Positions 6,570 to 15,545 of a stretch of 64,000 nucleotides of DNA are shown one piece after another. Location: the NCBI GenBank assembly GCA_036307305.1, contig JAXJXV010000014.1, positions 186,001 to 250,000 on the forward strand, given 5' to 3'. The first letter of the stretch is position 1, and the number at the start of each line of letters is the position of its first letter. The DNA is from SIG607 sp036307305. Lineage in GTDB: Bacteria > Bacillota > Clostridia > Oscillospirales > Acutalibacteraceae. A program made the position numbers and the translations under genes. Below the pieces are notes generated by a model that had not been told where the DNA came from, did not search any database, and was given only the letters and a program-made list of their open reading frames with translations.

Positions 6570-7610
6570 ATGATTTCTGTGAGAAGTTTTGGAAAAACGG
6601 TAAATGGTGATGAGGCGCAGCTTTTTATTCTTGATAACGGGAATATGAGTGTTTATATCACTGATTTTGGTGGTCATATCGTTGCTCTTAATGTACCTGA
6701 TAAGGATGGAGTTTTAACCGACGTCGTTCTGGGAGCTGACAACGTGAAGGCTTATTCCGAGGGTATTGATTATATGGGAGCTACTGTTGGCAGATTTGCA
6801 AACAGAATTGAAAAGGGAAAGTTCACTCTTAACGGTAAGGAATACACTCTGGCTGTTAATAACGGTCCCAACCATCTTCACGGCGGTATAGTGGGATTTA
6901 ATAATAAAATGTTTGATGCATTTGTTGACGGTGAAACCTTAAAGTTGTCTCTTGTTTCGCCAGATGGGGAAGAGGGTTTCCCAGGCAACCTTAATTTTGA
7001 GGTTAGCTTTACCTTAAATGATGACAACTCACTGTTGATTGAGTATCGGGCTGATTCTGATAAAGATACGGTTGTAAACTTTACAAATCACGCCTACTTC
7101 AATCTTAACGGCGCAATAACCGAAAAGACTGTTTATAATCACAAATTACAGATAAACGCTCAGGCTTTTTGCAGAGGTGACGGCGATTGTCTTGCAGACG
7201 GCACCATTGTTCCCGTAAGAAATACCGATATGGATTTCCGTGAGTTTGCAAGTCTTGATGAACGTCTGCATAGCGACTATGAGGATATTAAAAGTACGGG
7301 CGGTATCGACCATAACTTTGTTTTATCTATGGAAAAGGGTATTTATAAAGAGGCTGCAAAGCTATACTGTGAGGATACGGGAATTCTTCTTGAATGCTTT
7401 ACCGACCAGCCCGGTATTCAGGTTTACACAGGTATCGGAACAAATTACAAAAACGGTAAGGGTGGCGCGTATTACGGTAAACACAGCGCTGTTTGTCTTG
7501 AAACCCAGAATTTCCCGAATGCAACGTCATTTGATTATTTCCCAAGTCCTGTGTTAAAAGCAGGGGAGAAATTTTATAGCAAAACCGTTTATAAATTCTC
7601 AATAAAATGA
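6570..7610 (+). CDS. galM: Aldose 1-epimerase (mutarotase)
   Basis: 346 aa, full length for the GalM family. It interconverts alpha and beta anomers of free aldoses such as galactose and glucose in the cytoplasm. Visible family motifs are GATVGRFANRI near residue 70, NNGPNHLHGG (His about 95), the catalytic-His segment TNHAYFNLNG near 175 and the Glu-containing LETQNFPNA near 313. AAGGAG precedes the ATG. It stands alone between its promoter and a strong terminator, with no other galactose-pathway gene beside it. Confidence 0.93.
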   Translation: MISVRSFGKTVNGDEAQLFILDNGNMSVYITDFGGHIVALNVPDKDGVLTDVVLGADNVKAYSEGIDYMGATVGRFANRIEKGKFTLNGKEYTLAVNNGPNHLHGGIVGFNNKMFDAFVDGETLKLSLVSPDGEEGFPGNLNFEVSFTLNDDNSLLIEYRADSDKDTVVNFTNHAYFNLNGAITEKTVYNHKLQINAQAFCRGDGDCLADGTIVPVRNTDMDFREFASLDERLHSDYEDIKSTGGIDHNFVLSMEKGIYKEAAKLYCEDTGILLECFTDQPGIQVYTGIGTNYKNGKGGAYYGKHSAVCLETQNFPNATSFDYFPSPVLKAGEKFYSKTVYKFSIK

Positions 7611-7615
7611 TTTTT

Positions 7616-7639
7616 AAACCGCCGTTTGTTCGGCGGTTT
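7616..7639 (+). terminator. Rho-independent terminator of galM
   Basis: AAACCGCCG (7616-7624) pairs with CGGCGGTTT (7631-7639) around TTTGTT, followed by a T-run. Confidence 0.85.
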
Positions 7640-7750
7640 TTAAAATGTCCTTGTATGAAAAACAGATTTATAAACAAAATCGCATAACACGGTGAAAATT
7701 TATTATAAATATTGTTTATTTCGCTGATAATGTAATTTTTTCTTGATTTA

Positions 7751-7779
7751 TTTACTTTATTGTGTTAAATTATTATAAA
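7751..7779 (+). promoter_or_regulatory. Promoter of the hom-lysC-asd operon
   Basis: TTTACT (7751-7756), 17-bp spacer, TATAAA (7774-7779). The 5' leader would be about 60 nt, too short for a T-box or lysine riboswitch, and I see neither. A weak inverted repeat TGTGTT/AACACA brackets the -10 region. Confidence 0.5.
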
Positions 7780-7846
7780 CACATTTTTGTGCAAAAATAC
7801 ATATAGTGTTTTTGTATGGGGGACATTTTAAATAAGAGGTATTCCA

Positions 7847-8992
7847 ATGATGAACATTGCTATTTTGGGATTTGGAACCGTTGGCGTTGGTGTGTACGAT
7901 ATAATTGCAGAGCGTGATGATATCTGTGTTAAATATGTTCTTGATATTAAGGAGCATACAGGACTGACAGCAATTTCTACCACCGATATTAACGACATTC
8001 TAAACGATAAGACTGTTGATACCGTTGTGGAGGTAATCGGCGGACTTCATCCATCCTATGAATTTGTATCTTCTGCTCTAAAAGCAGGAAAAAATGTAAT
8101 TACAGCTAATAAAATGCTTGTCAGCTCGTATTATAAAGAGTTGACGACTCTTGCTTTTGAAAATTCGGTAGCCTTAAGGTATACTGCTGCTGTAGGCGGA
8201 GGAATTCCTTGGCTTGTCAATCTTGAAAGAGTTGCAAGAGTATCTAAGGTTTGTGAAGTTAGCGGTATTATGAACGGCACGTCAAATTACATTCTTGATG
8301 CTATGCATACTGAAAAAGCCAATTTTGATGAATGTCTTAAAATAGCTCAGAATCTAGGATATGCTGAGCGTGACCCAAGCGCCGATATTGATGGTATTGA
8401 TACCTTGTGTAAGGTTGTGCTTTCTGCAAATATAGCCTTTTCCTGCGTTCTGGATAAAGAAAAAATTGATGTTGCAGGTATCAGGTATATAAAGGACTGC
8501 GATATTGCAGTATGCGAGGAGATGGGCAGAGTCACTAAGCTTATGGGATTTGCTTATAAGAAAGACGACTGTGTTTCGATTTTTGTTGAGCCAACCTTTA
8601 TAAGCGATAAATCCTTAGAGGCGTCTGTTCATACAAATCTTAATCTTATATCCTTTGAGGCTGAGCATGTAGGAAGAGAAAGCTTTTATGGATTTGGCGC
8701 AGGACGTTATCCTACCGCATATACTGTTGTTGAAGATTGTGTTGATGTTGCAAACGGCGTTAAAAAAGCCTATAACGAAGTGATGAATACGCCTGTTATA
8801 AACAATACTGAATACAGTCATAAATATTACGTTCGTACCGATTACAGCAATGAATGGTTTGCTTCTCTTAAAACAGAAAAATGCGGTATGGGTGTTATTA
8901 CCGAAGAAGTTTCCGTTGCGCTTATGCACAAGTTCTGTAAGGCAGCACTCAATAGCGGTAATGATTGTTTTATAGCCGGTATAAACGACTGA
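7847..8992 (+). CDS. hom: Homoserine dehydrogenase
   Basis: 381 aa. Reduces aspartate semialdehyde to homoserine with NAD(P)H, the branch point to threonine and methionine. The N-terminus has the Rossmann motif GFGTVGVGV (residues about 8-16). Catalytic-domain motifs follow: NKMLVS near 88, GGGIPWL near 122, NGTSNYIL near 143, and the signature DPSADIDG with the conserved Asp/Lys region near 178. Length and C-terminus suggest at most a short regulatory region without a clear ACT domain. First gene of hom-lysC-asd, 16 bp before lysC, so the three steps around aspartate semialdehyde are co-expressed. AGAGG lies about 7 nt before the first of two adjacent ATGs. Confidence 0.93.
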   Translation: MMNIAILGFGTVGVGVYDIIAERDDICVKYVLDIKEHTGLTAISTTDINDILNDKTVDTVVEVIGGLHPSYEFVSSALKAGKNVITANKMLVSSYYKELTTLAFENSVALRYTAAVGGGIPWLVNLERVARVSKVCEVSGIMNGTSNYILDAMHTEKANFDECLKIAQNLGYAERDPSADIDGIDTLCKVVLSANIAFSCVLDKEKIDVAGIRYIKDCDIAVCEEMGRVTKLMGFAYKKDDCVSIFVEPTFISDKSLEASVHTNLNLISFEAEHVGRESFYGFGAGRYPTAYTVVEDCVDVANGVKKAYNEVMNTPVINNTEYSHKYYVRTDYSNEWFASLKTEKCGMGVITEEVSVALMHKFCKAALNSGNDCFIAGIND

Positions 8993-9008
8993 TAAAAGGA
9001 GAATAAAA

Positions 9009-10325
9009 ATGTTAAAAGTACTTAAATTCGGCGGAACCTCTATGGCTGATGCCAAGCAGTTCGCAAAGGTTAAAGCTATTGTTGAAAGTGACCCCTCAAG
9101 AAGAGTTGTTGTTGTATCAGCTGCAGGAAAACGTTTTGCTGATGATCATAAAATTACCGACCTTCTTTTGCTTTGTCATGCTCATATCAAATACGGTGTT
9201 TCAAGCGACAGCGTTTTTGAGCTTATTTCTAAAAGATATATTGAAATTCGTGATGATTTAGGTCTTAAAACCGATATAGAAAGCGACCTTAATAAAATTG
9301 CGGAAAAAATTAAAACAGGTATTACAAAGGATGAACTTGTTTCAAGAGGTGAGTATCTGTCTGCTCGCTTAATGGCAGATTATCTCGGCTTTGAGTTTGT
9401 TGATTCTGCCCATTGGGTGCGCTTTAAATTAGACGGTTCCATAGATACCCAGAAAACCTATGAGCTTCTCGTTCAGCTTGCTGAGGGAAGAAAGGTTGTT
9501 ATTCCTGGTTTCTACGGCACTATGCCAAACGGTACTATTCGTATTATGAGTCGTGGCGGTTCTGATATTACAGGCGCTCTTGCTGCAGCCGCTCTTGAAG
9601 CAGACGTATATGAGAACTGGACAGACGTTTCGGGTATTTTAATGGCTGACCCAAGAATTGTTAAAGACCCAGAGCCTATTAAGAATATTACCTACGAGGA
9701 ACTTCGTGAACTTTCTCATATGGGCGCACAGGTACTCCACGAGGGAACTATTTTCCCTGTAAGAGAGAAGTGCATTCCTCTTAATATCCGCAATACAAAC
9801 GCTCCTGAGCATCCGGGAAGTCTTATTATGGAAAAATTCCCCGACGATGAAAACGATAAACAGTTCGTAACGGGTATTACGGGTAAAAAAGGCTTTGCTA
9901 TCGTTACAGTAGCAAAAAGCGGAATGTCTTCTGAGGTTGGATTCTTACGTAAGGTTCTTGAAGTTTTTGAAAAATATAACGTGAGCATTGAGTACGTTCC
10001 GTCTGGAATTGACAGCGTTTCTGTTGTTGTGGCTGAAAAGTCGGTATCTGATTGTCTTTACGCTATTCTTGGCGATTTACAGAAGTCTGTAAAGCCCGAC
10101 AGCATCAATGTTACAGAAAATATAGCAATAGTTGCCGTTGTAGGTCGTAAAATGGCTTATAAGCCGGGTATGTCAGGTAGACTGTTTGCGGCTCTTGGCG
10201 AAAGCAATATCAATATCCGTATGATTTCTCAGAGCTGTGAAGAGCTTAACATCATTGCGGGTGTCAGCAATGATGATTTTGAAAAGGCCGTACAGGTTCT
10301 TTATAACAGCTTTATTAAAAAGTAA
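9009..10325 (+). CDS. lysC: Aspartate kinase
   Basis: 438 aa monofunctional aspartokinase, phosphorylating aspartate as the first step to lysine, threonine and methionine. KFGGTSMAD at residues 6-14 is the ATP/aspartate signature; FYGTMPNGTIRIMSRGGSD near 168-186 is the second catalytic motif. Two ACT domains occupy about 295-438 (AIVTVAKSGMS..., AIVAVVGRKMA...), which normally bind lysine or threonine for feedback inhibition. It lacks the internal beta-subunit start typical of some Bacillus enzymes, as far as I can see. AAAAGGAG lies 8 nt before the ATG. Confidence 0.94.
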   Translation: MLKVLKFGGTSMADAKQFAKVKAIVESDPSRRVVVVSAAGKRFADDHKITDLLLLCHAHIKYGVSSDSVFELISKRYIEIRDDLGLKTDIESDLNKIAEKIKTGITKDELVSRGEYLSARLMADYLGFEFVDSAHWVRFKLDGSIDTQKTYELLVQLAEGRKVVIPGFYGTMPNGTIRIMSRGGSDITGALAAAALEADVYENWTDVSGILMADPRIVKDPEPIKNITYEELRELSHMGAQVLHEGTIFPVREKCIPLNIRNTNAPEHPGSLIMEKFPDDENDKQFVTGITGKKGFAIVTVAKSGMSSEVGFLRKVLEVFEKYNVSIEYVPSGIDSVSVVVAEKSVSDCLYAILGDLQKSVKPDSINVTENIAIVAVVGRKMAYKPGMSGRLFAALGESNINIRMISQSCEELNIIAGVSNDDFEKAVQVLYNSFIKK

Positions 10326-10340
10326 GGAGTATAATATAAA

Positions 10341-11345
10341 ATGAAAAAATGTAATATAGCTATTCTTGGCGCAACAGGCGCAGTTGGTCGTGAAATGATT
10401 AAGGTTTTACAGGAAAGAAATTTCCCCGTTGGCACCGTTAAGCTACTTGCAAGTGCAAGAAGCGTGGGTAAAGAGATTGCTTTCGGTGATAAAATTATTA
10501 AGGTTGAAGAAGCAAAGGCTGATTCGTTTGAGGGTATTGATATCGTTCTTGGTGCCGCAAGTAATGCTCTTGCTAAGGAACTGGCTCCTCATATAAAGGC
10601 TGCAGGTGCCGTGTTTGTTGATAATTCAAGCGCTTTCCGTATGGAAAAGGACGTACCGCTTGTTATTCCTGAAATCAATCCTGAGGACGTAAAGAAGCAT
10701 AACGGTATTATTTCCAATCCTAACTGTTCTACTATTATTACCCTTACTGCTGTTAACGCTATTAATCAGGCAAGTCCTATTAAAAGTATGATAGCAAGTA
10801 CCTATCAGGCTGTATCAGGCGCAGGTGCAGGTGGACCTGTAGAGCTTCTTAATCAGACTGAGGCTATTTATAAGGGCGAAGATGTTAAAAATGAAGTATT
10901 TGCTCATCAGATTGCTTATAACCTTATTCCAAAAATCGGCGGCGTAGCTAACGAAGGCTATACCTCTGAGGAAATGAAAATGCAAAACGAGGGCGCTAAG
11001 ATTATGCATCTTCCTGACCTTAAGGTTAGCTGTACTTGTATACGCGTACCCGTACTTCGTTCTCATTCTATTTCCGTTCTTGTTAAAACCGAAGAGCCTG
11101 TAAGTGTTGAAAAGGCTATTGAGCTTATCAGCAATGCTCCCGGTTGTCGCTACGTAGAGGATATGGCTAATGAGATTTATCCGATGCCGCTTGAAACCAG
11201 TGACCAGGATATCGTATTCGTAGGAAGAATTCGTCCTGACCTTACAGATGAAAACGGTCTTAACATCTGGTGCTGTGGCGACCAGGTTAGAAAAGGCGCC
11301 GCTACAAACGCAATTCAGATTGCAGAGCTTTTGCTTGAGGATTAA
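10341..11345 (+). CDS. asd: Aspartate-semialdehyde dehydrogenase
   Basis: 334 aa. Converts aspartyl phosphate to aspartate semialdehyde with NADPH. Shows the N-terminal GATGAVGREM nucleotide-binding loop (residues 9-18), the active-site Cys129 in SNPNCSTI, and the conserved AVSGAGAGG loop near 157. A His in the RVPVLRSHS segment is the expected acid/base. It follows lysC by 15 bp and ends the operon at the terminator at 11360. The product feeds hom in the same operon and the lysine/diaminopimelate branch elsewhere. Confidence 0.95.
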   Translation: MKKCNIAILGATGAVGREMIKVLQERNFPVGTVKLLASARSVGKEIAFGDKIIKVEEAKADSFEGIDIVLGAASNALAKELAPHIKAAGAVFVDNSSAFRMEKDVPLVIPEINPEDVKKHNGIISNPNCSTIITLTAVNAINQASPIKSMIASTYQAVSGAGAGGPVELLNQTEAIYKGEDVKNEVFAHQIAYNLIPKIGGVANEGYTSEEMKMQNEGAKIMHLPDLKVSCTCIRVPVLRSHSISVLVKTEEPVSVEKAIELISNAPGCRYVEDMANEIYPMPLETSDQDIVFVGRIRPDLTDENGLNIWCCGDQVRKGAATNAIQIAELLLED

Positions 11346-11359
11346 TTTATATTATAAAA

Positions 11360-11382
11360 AAGGAGCGGAATTTCCGCTCCTT
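11360..11382. terminator. Bidirectional terminator between asd and tcdA
   Basis: AAGGAGCGGAA (11360-11370) and TTCCGCTCCTT (11372-11382) form a palindrome flanked by A- and T-runs, serving both convergent transcripts. Confidence 0.8.
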
Positions 11383-11387
11383 AATTT

Positions 11388-12065
11388 TTATTTAATAATG
11401 TCTTTTACTACCTCTGAAGCCATAATCATACCTACGACGCTAGGCACGAAAGACATACTTCCGGGTGGAGTTGTTCTTACCTTCGGTTCTTCTTTAGAGT
11501 ATACGCATTTAAGCTTTTTGACACCTTGTTTTTTTAGATTTGTTCTCATAATCTTAGCAAGAGGGCATACACTTGTCTTATAAATATCGGCAACCTCAAA
11601 TTCTGCAGGATTTAACTTATTACCTGCTCCCATTGAGCTGATAATAGGTGTGTTGGCTTTTTGGGAATTGACTATGAGTAAAACCTTTGACTGAACGCTG
11701 TCAATAGCGTCAATTATATAGTCGTACTCTGAAAGACTGATTTCATTTTGCGTTTCTTCACCGTAAAAAACAGGGAAACAGTTAATGCTTAGTGATGGAT
11801 TAATATCAAGTAGACGCTCTTTTAATACGTCAATTTTTTTGAGACCTACCGTACTGTGAAGAGCAATAAGCTGTCTATTAATGTTAGATAGGGAAACCAT
11901 ATCAAAATCAATTAAATCAATCGAGCCTACTCCTGCTCTGACAAGAGCTTCTGCGGCATGACCGCCAACACCGCCGACACCGAAAACGGCGACCTTTGAA
12001 TTATTTAATTTTTCTAAAGCTGACTCGCCGATTACCGAAGCGGTGCGGGAAAATTCTTCTGTCAA
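11388..12065 (-). CDS. tcdA: tRNA threonylcarbamoyladenosine dehydratase (TcdA/CsdL, ThiF/E1 family)
   Basis: 225 aa from a TTG at 12065. I prefer this start because GGAG lies 9 nt before it, whereas the ATG at 12074 abuts the GGAG and leaves no spacing. The protein is an E1-like adenylating enzyme with the nucleotide loop VFGVGGVGGHAAEALVRAG near residues 25-43 and the ThiF-type segment DFDMVSLSNINRQ. It activates and cyclises the t6A carboxyl group at position 37 of ANN-decoding tRNAs to ct6A, using ATP. The C-terminus (VRTTPPGSMSFVPSVVGM) is typical of TcdA. Its own promoter diverges from copA. Confidence 0.9.
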   Translation of the reverse strand: MTEEFSRTASVIGESALEKLNNSKVAVFGVGGVGGHAAEALVRAGVGSIDLIDFDMVSLSNINRQLIALHSTVGLKKIDVLKERLLDINPSLSINCFPVFYGEETQNEISLSEYDYIIDAIDSVQSKVLLIVNSQKANTPIISSMGAGNKLNPAEFEVADIYKTSVCPLAKIMRTNLKKQGVKKLKCVYSKEEPKVRTTPPGSMSFVPSVVGMIMASEVVKDIIK

Positions 12066-12087
12066 TAATATCATCTCCTACCAGTAT

Positions 12088-12116
12088 ATAATATAGTATT
12101 ATGCCTGTTTTTGCAA
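12088..12116 (-). promoter_or_regulatory. Promoter of tcdA
   Basis: Minus strand: TTGCAA (plus 12111-12116), 17-bp spacer, TATTAT (plus 12088-12093), about 22 bp before the chosen start. Confidence 0.5.
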
Positions 12117-12125
12117 GAAAAAATA

Positions 12126-12154
12126 TTGACATATAGTTCCCTGAAGCTTATAAT
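12126..12154 (+). promoter_or_regulatory. Consensus promoter of copA-cysK-luxS
   Basis: Perfect TTGACA (12126-12131), 17-bp spacer, perfect TATAAT (12149-12154). I see no CopY box (TACAnnTGTA) or clear CsoR palindrome, so a copper response is not supported by the sequence. Confidence 0.75.
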
Positions 12155-12190
12155 TTTTAAAAGATAATAATGTTTATTGGAAAGGATAAT

Positions 12191-14605
12191 ATGAAAAAAT
12201 TTACTGTAAAAGGTATGAGCTGCGCCGCTTGTAGCGCCAGAGTGGAAAAGGCTGTATCAGCACTTGAAAATGTCGATAGCTGTAGTGTTAATCTGCTTAC
12301 AGGTACAATGCTTATTGACGGTAACGTCAGTGACAGGGAAATAATTTCTGCCGTTACTAATGCGGGTTATTCTGCAGAGAGTTACGGTGAAAAAATAAAA
12401 AGCGAATTGCCTATTGATAATACAGGTGGTATGGTAAAACGCCTTGTTTTTTCTCTGATTTTCCTTATTATTCTGATGTATGTTACTATGGGACATATAA
12501 TGTTGTCATTTCCTCTTTTTTGGGATACACATAAGTTTCCCGTTGTCACAGGTCTTGTTGAGTTGATACTGACTGTAATCGTGCTTATAATCAATCAAAA
12601 ATTCTTCGTAAACGGCTTTAAAGCGCTTGTTAAGCTGTCGCCTAATATGGATACCCTTGTGGCTCTTGGCTCGATGTCGGCGTTTATTTACAGTCTGTAT
12701 GAACTATTTATGTTGGCTGTGGATAATGATGCTTCACGACTTCATAATATGTATTTTGAATCCTCAGCAATGATAGTTACACTTATCACCGTGGGTAAAA
12801 TGCTTGAAGAACGCAGTAAGGGTAAATCTACAGCCGCGCTGTCAAAACTTATAAATTTAAGACCTAAAACTGCAACGGTAACTCGAAATTTAAAGGAAAT
12901 AACCGTAGCTGTTGATGATATACTAATAGATGATATATTCAACGTTAAGGCAGGGCAAAGTGTTCCTGTCGATGCAGTTATAATCAGCGGAAGCGGTGCT
13001 GTAGATGAGTCAATGCTTACAGGGGAGAGTATACCTGTAGATAAAACGGTTGACAGTAACGTTTTTGCAGGGACTGTAAATAAATCGGGATATCTGACCT
13101 GTCGGGCTACAAAAAACGGTAACGATACAACGCTGAATAAAATTATAGAGATTGTTAATCAGGCGACTTCTACAAAGGCACCCATAGCAAGAGTTGCAGA
13201 CAAGGTAGCTTCGGTATTTGTTCCCGCCGTAATCGTTATTGCGATTATTACGTTTTCTGTGTGGATGCTTCTGGGCGAGACGGTAGGAAATGCACTGCTA
13301 AGAGCAATTTCCGTGCTTGTTATAAGCTGTCCATGCGCATTGGGCCTTGCTACTCCCGTAGCTGTTATGGTGGGAAGTACGGTTGGCGCTTCTAACGGAA
13401 TTTTATATAAAACAGCTACAGTTTTAGAAAATGCAGGAAAAACAAAAATAGTCGTATTTGATAAAACAGGCACTCTTACAACTGGCAATCCTGTTGTGAC
13501 GGATATATACCAATACTCAGAAAATTTACTAAGCTATGCCGCTTCCCTTGAACAGAAAAGCGAACATCCTCTCAGCATTGCTATAATGGAAAAAGCAAAA
13601 GAACGCAAAACAGTTCTGTTTGATGCCGAAAATATTGAAATTTTTGCAGGACTTGGTATTTCTGGTGAAATTCAGGGTGTAAAAATATACGGCGGAAATA
13701 TCGCTTTTGTTAAAAAACACACTGAACTTAAAGGTGAATATACAGATATTGTAAGAAAAATTTCTTTATCGGGAAAAACTCCCGTGCTTTTCTGTACAGA
13801 TAGTGAATTTTTGGGTATAATTGCAATAGCCGATACTGTAAAAACAGATGCAAAAGAAACGGTAAACAGCTTAAAAGAACTTGGTATCAAAGTAGTGATG
13901 CTCACAGGGGATAATTCAGTTACAGCCGAGGCTATTGCTGAAGAACTACGTATTGATGAAGTAATAGCAGAAGTTTTGCCTGACGAAAAAGCCTTGAATA
14001 TAATGAATTTAAAGCGTCGTGGCAGTGTTATGATGGTGGGTGACGGAATAAACGATGCGCCGTCATTAGCCTTGGCAGATACAGGCGTAGCACTATCAAG
14101 CGGCACTGATATTGCAGCGGACAGCGCTGATATCATGCTTATGAATAACAGGCTGTCTGACATAAATTTTGCTATAAACTTAAGCCGTAAGGTGCTTAAA
14201 AATATAAAAGAAAATTTGTTTTGGGCATTTATATATAATATTATTTTTATCCCCGTAGCAGCAGGTGTGTTTTATCTGAAAATAAGTCCGATGATATGCG
14301 CGGCTGCAATGAGCCTTTCAAGTATATGCGTTGTATCTAATGCTTTAAGGCTGTTGAATTTCAAAAAGAATAAAATTAAAGTAAAAGAGTTGAAACGTAT
14401 GAAAATAATAAAAATCGAAGGTATGATGTGTCCGCACTGCGAGGCCAGAGTTAAAGAAATTTTAGAAGCTACCGACGGTGTGGAATCTGCTACTGTCAGC
14501 CATAAGGACGGTACTGCAAAAGTAACTTTAAGAAACGACGTAAACGACGATATATTAAAAACCGTTATAACTCAGGCGGGTTATAAGGTTATTTCTATAG
14601 ATTGA
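12191..14605 (+). CDS. copA: Copper-type P1B ATPase with N- and C-terminal HMA domains
   Basis: 804 aa from the ATG at 12191 (AAAGGA upstream). An N-terminal heavy-metal domain has GMSCAACSA with Cys11 and Cys14. The P-type core follows: actuator loop TGES near 281, the CPC metal-binding helix (SCPCALGLATP) near 380, phosphorylation site DKTGTLT near 422, the HP motif (SEHPLS) and GDGINDAPSLALAD. CPC plus CxxC points to Cu(I) export across the membrane. Unusually, a second HMA domain (GMMCPHC, Cys747 and Cys750) is fused at the C-terminus after the last membrane segments; it resembles a CopZ chaperone and starts at an internal Met737. cysK follows after 12 bp. Confidence 0.93.
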   Translation: MKKFTVKGMSCAACSARVEKAVSALENVDSCSVNLLTGTMLIDGNVSDREIISAVTNAGYSAESYGEKIKSELPIDNTGGMVKRLVFSLIFLIILMYVTMGHIMLSFPLFWDTHKFPVVTGLVELILTVIVLIINQKFFVNGFKALVKLSPNMDTLVALGSMSAFIYSLYELFMLAVDNDASRLHNMYFESSAMIVTLITVGKMLEERSKGKSTAALSKLINLRPKTATVTRNLKEITVAVDDILIDDIFNVKAGQSVPVDAVIISGSGAVDESMLTGESIPVDKTVDSNVFAGTVNKSGYLTCRATKNGNDTTLNKIIEIVNQATSTKAPIARVADKVASVFVPAVIVIAIITFSVWMLLGETVGNALLRAISVLVISCPCALGLATPVAVMVGSTVGASNGILYKTATVLENAGKTKIVVFDKTGTLTTGNPVVTDIYQYSENLLSYAASLEQKSEHPLSIAIMEKAKERKTVLFDAENIEIFAGLGISGEIQGVKIYGGNIAFVKKHTELKGEYTDIVRKISLSGKTPVLFCTDSEFLGIIAIADTVKTDAKETVNSLKELGIKVVMLTGDNSVTAEAIAEELRIDEVIAEVLPDEKALNIMNLKRRGSVMMVGDGINDAPSLALADTGVALSSGTDIAADSADIMLMNNRLSDINFAINLSRKVLKNIKENLFWAFIYNIIFIPVAAGVFYLKISPMICAAAMSLSSICVVSNALRLLNFKKNKIKVKELKRMKIIKIEGMMCPHCEARVKEILEATDGVESATVSHKDGTAKVTLRNDVNDDILKTVITQAGYKVISID

Positions 14606-14617
14606 CGGTGAATTGTT

Positions 14618-15541
14618 GTGAAAATTTTTAACAGTATAAGTGAGCTTGTAGGACATACTCCCTTGCTTGACGTAAGCAATTACGACTATAGCGAAAAGTT
14701 TGCTAAAATTTATGCAAAGCTTGAATACCTTAATCCTGCGGGAAGTGTCAAAGACAGAGCGGCGCTTTCTATGATTGTTGATGCAGAAAACAGAGGTGTT
14801 CTGAAAAAAGGCTCCGTTATAGTTGAGCCAACGAGTGGGAATACCGGTATAGGACTTGCTGCTATTGCGGCTGACAGGGGATATAGGGTTATTCTTACTA
14901 TGCCTGATACTATGAGTATTGAAAGAAGAAAACTTCTAAAAGCGTACGGCACGGAAATTGTGCTGACAGACGGCAAAAAAGGTATGTCAGGTGCTGTACA
15001 AGAGGCTGAAAATATTGCAAAAAATACTGAAAACAGCTTTCTTGCGGGACAGTTTATTAACGTCGCAAATGTTCTTGCTCACTATAATACCACAGGTCCT
15101 GAAATTTATAGTGATACTGATGGAAAAATAGATATTTTCGTTGCAGGAGTCGGAACGGGCGGTACCCTTACGGGCGTAGGAAAATATTTGAAAGAAAAAA
15201 ACAAAAATATTAAAATTATAGCTGTTGAGCCTGAGGATTCGCCTCTGCTTTCCTGTGGAAAAGCAGGACCTCACGGTATTCAGGGAATAGGAGCAAATTT
15301 CGTTCCTCAAATTCTTGATAGAGAAATTATTGATGATATTATAACCGTAAGTACCAAAGATTCTTATAAGTCAGCCAGACTTCTTGGGGAAAACAAGGGT
15401 GTGCTTGTTGGTATTTCTTCGGGCGCGGCTCTTTATGCGGCAACCGTTCTTGCAAATAAACAGGAAAACGAAAATAAAAATATTGTAGTTTTGTTACCTG
15501 ATACAGGTGACAGATATTTATCTACAGAACTTTTTGGGTGA
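14618..15541 (+). CDS. cysK: Cysteine synthase (O-acetylserine sulfhydrylase)
   Basis: 307 aa, GTG start. PLP enzyme making cysteine from O-acetylserine and sulfide. The PLP lysine is Lys45 in NPAGSVKDRAA, the substrate loop PTSGNTG is at 71-77, and the phosphate-binding GVGTGGTLTG is near 175-184. Length is normal for CysK/CysM; I cannot tell the two apart by eye. It lies 12 bp behind copA and 4 bp ahead of luxS, an arrangement that groups sulfur-amino-acid recycling with metal export. The ribosome-binding site is weak, so it may be translationally coupled to copA. Confidence 0.93.
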   Translation: MKIFNSISELVGHTPLLDVSNYDYSEKFAKIYAKLEYLNPAGSVKDRAALSMIVDAENRGVLKKGSVIVEPTSGNTGIGLAAIAADRGYRVILTMPDTMSIERRKLLKAYGTEIVLTDGKKGMSGAVQEAENIAKNTENSFLAGQFINVANVLAHYNTTGPEIYSDTDGKIDIFVAGVGTGGTLTGVGKYLKEKNKNIKIIAVEPEDSPLLSCGKAGPHGIQGIGANFVPQILDREIIDDIITVSTKDSYKSARLLGENKGVLVGISSGAALYAATVLANKQENENKNIVVLLPDTGDRYLSTELFG

Positions 15542-15545
15542 TAAA

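Noticed and set aside
7680..7846. T-box or lysine riboswitch before hom-lysC-asd.
   Set aside because: No T-box sequence, specifier stem or lysine aptamer seen, and the promoter leaves only about 60 nt of leader.
12126..12190. Copper operator (CopY or CsoR) at the copA promoter.
   Set aside because: No TACAnnTGTA and no clear CsoR-type palindrome.
14399..14605. Separate copZ gene.
   Set aside because: It is in frame with copA without a stop and the internal ATG has no good ribosome-binding site.
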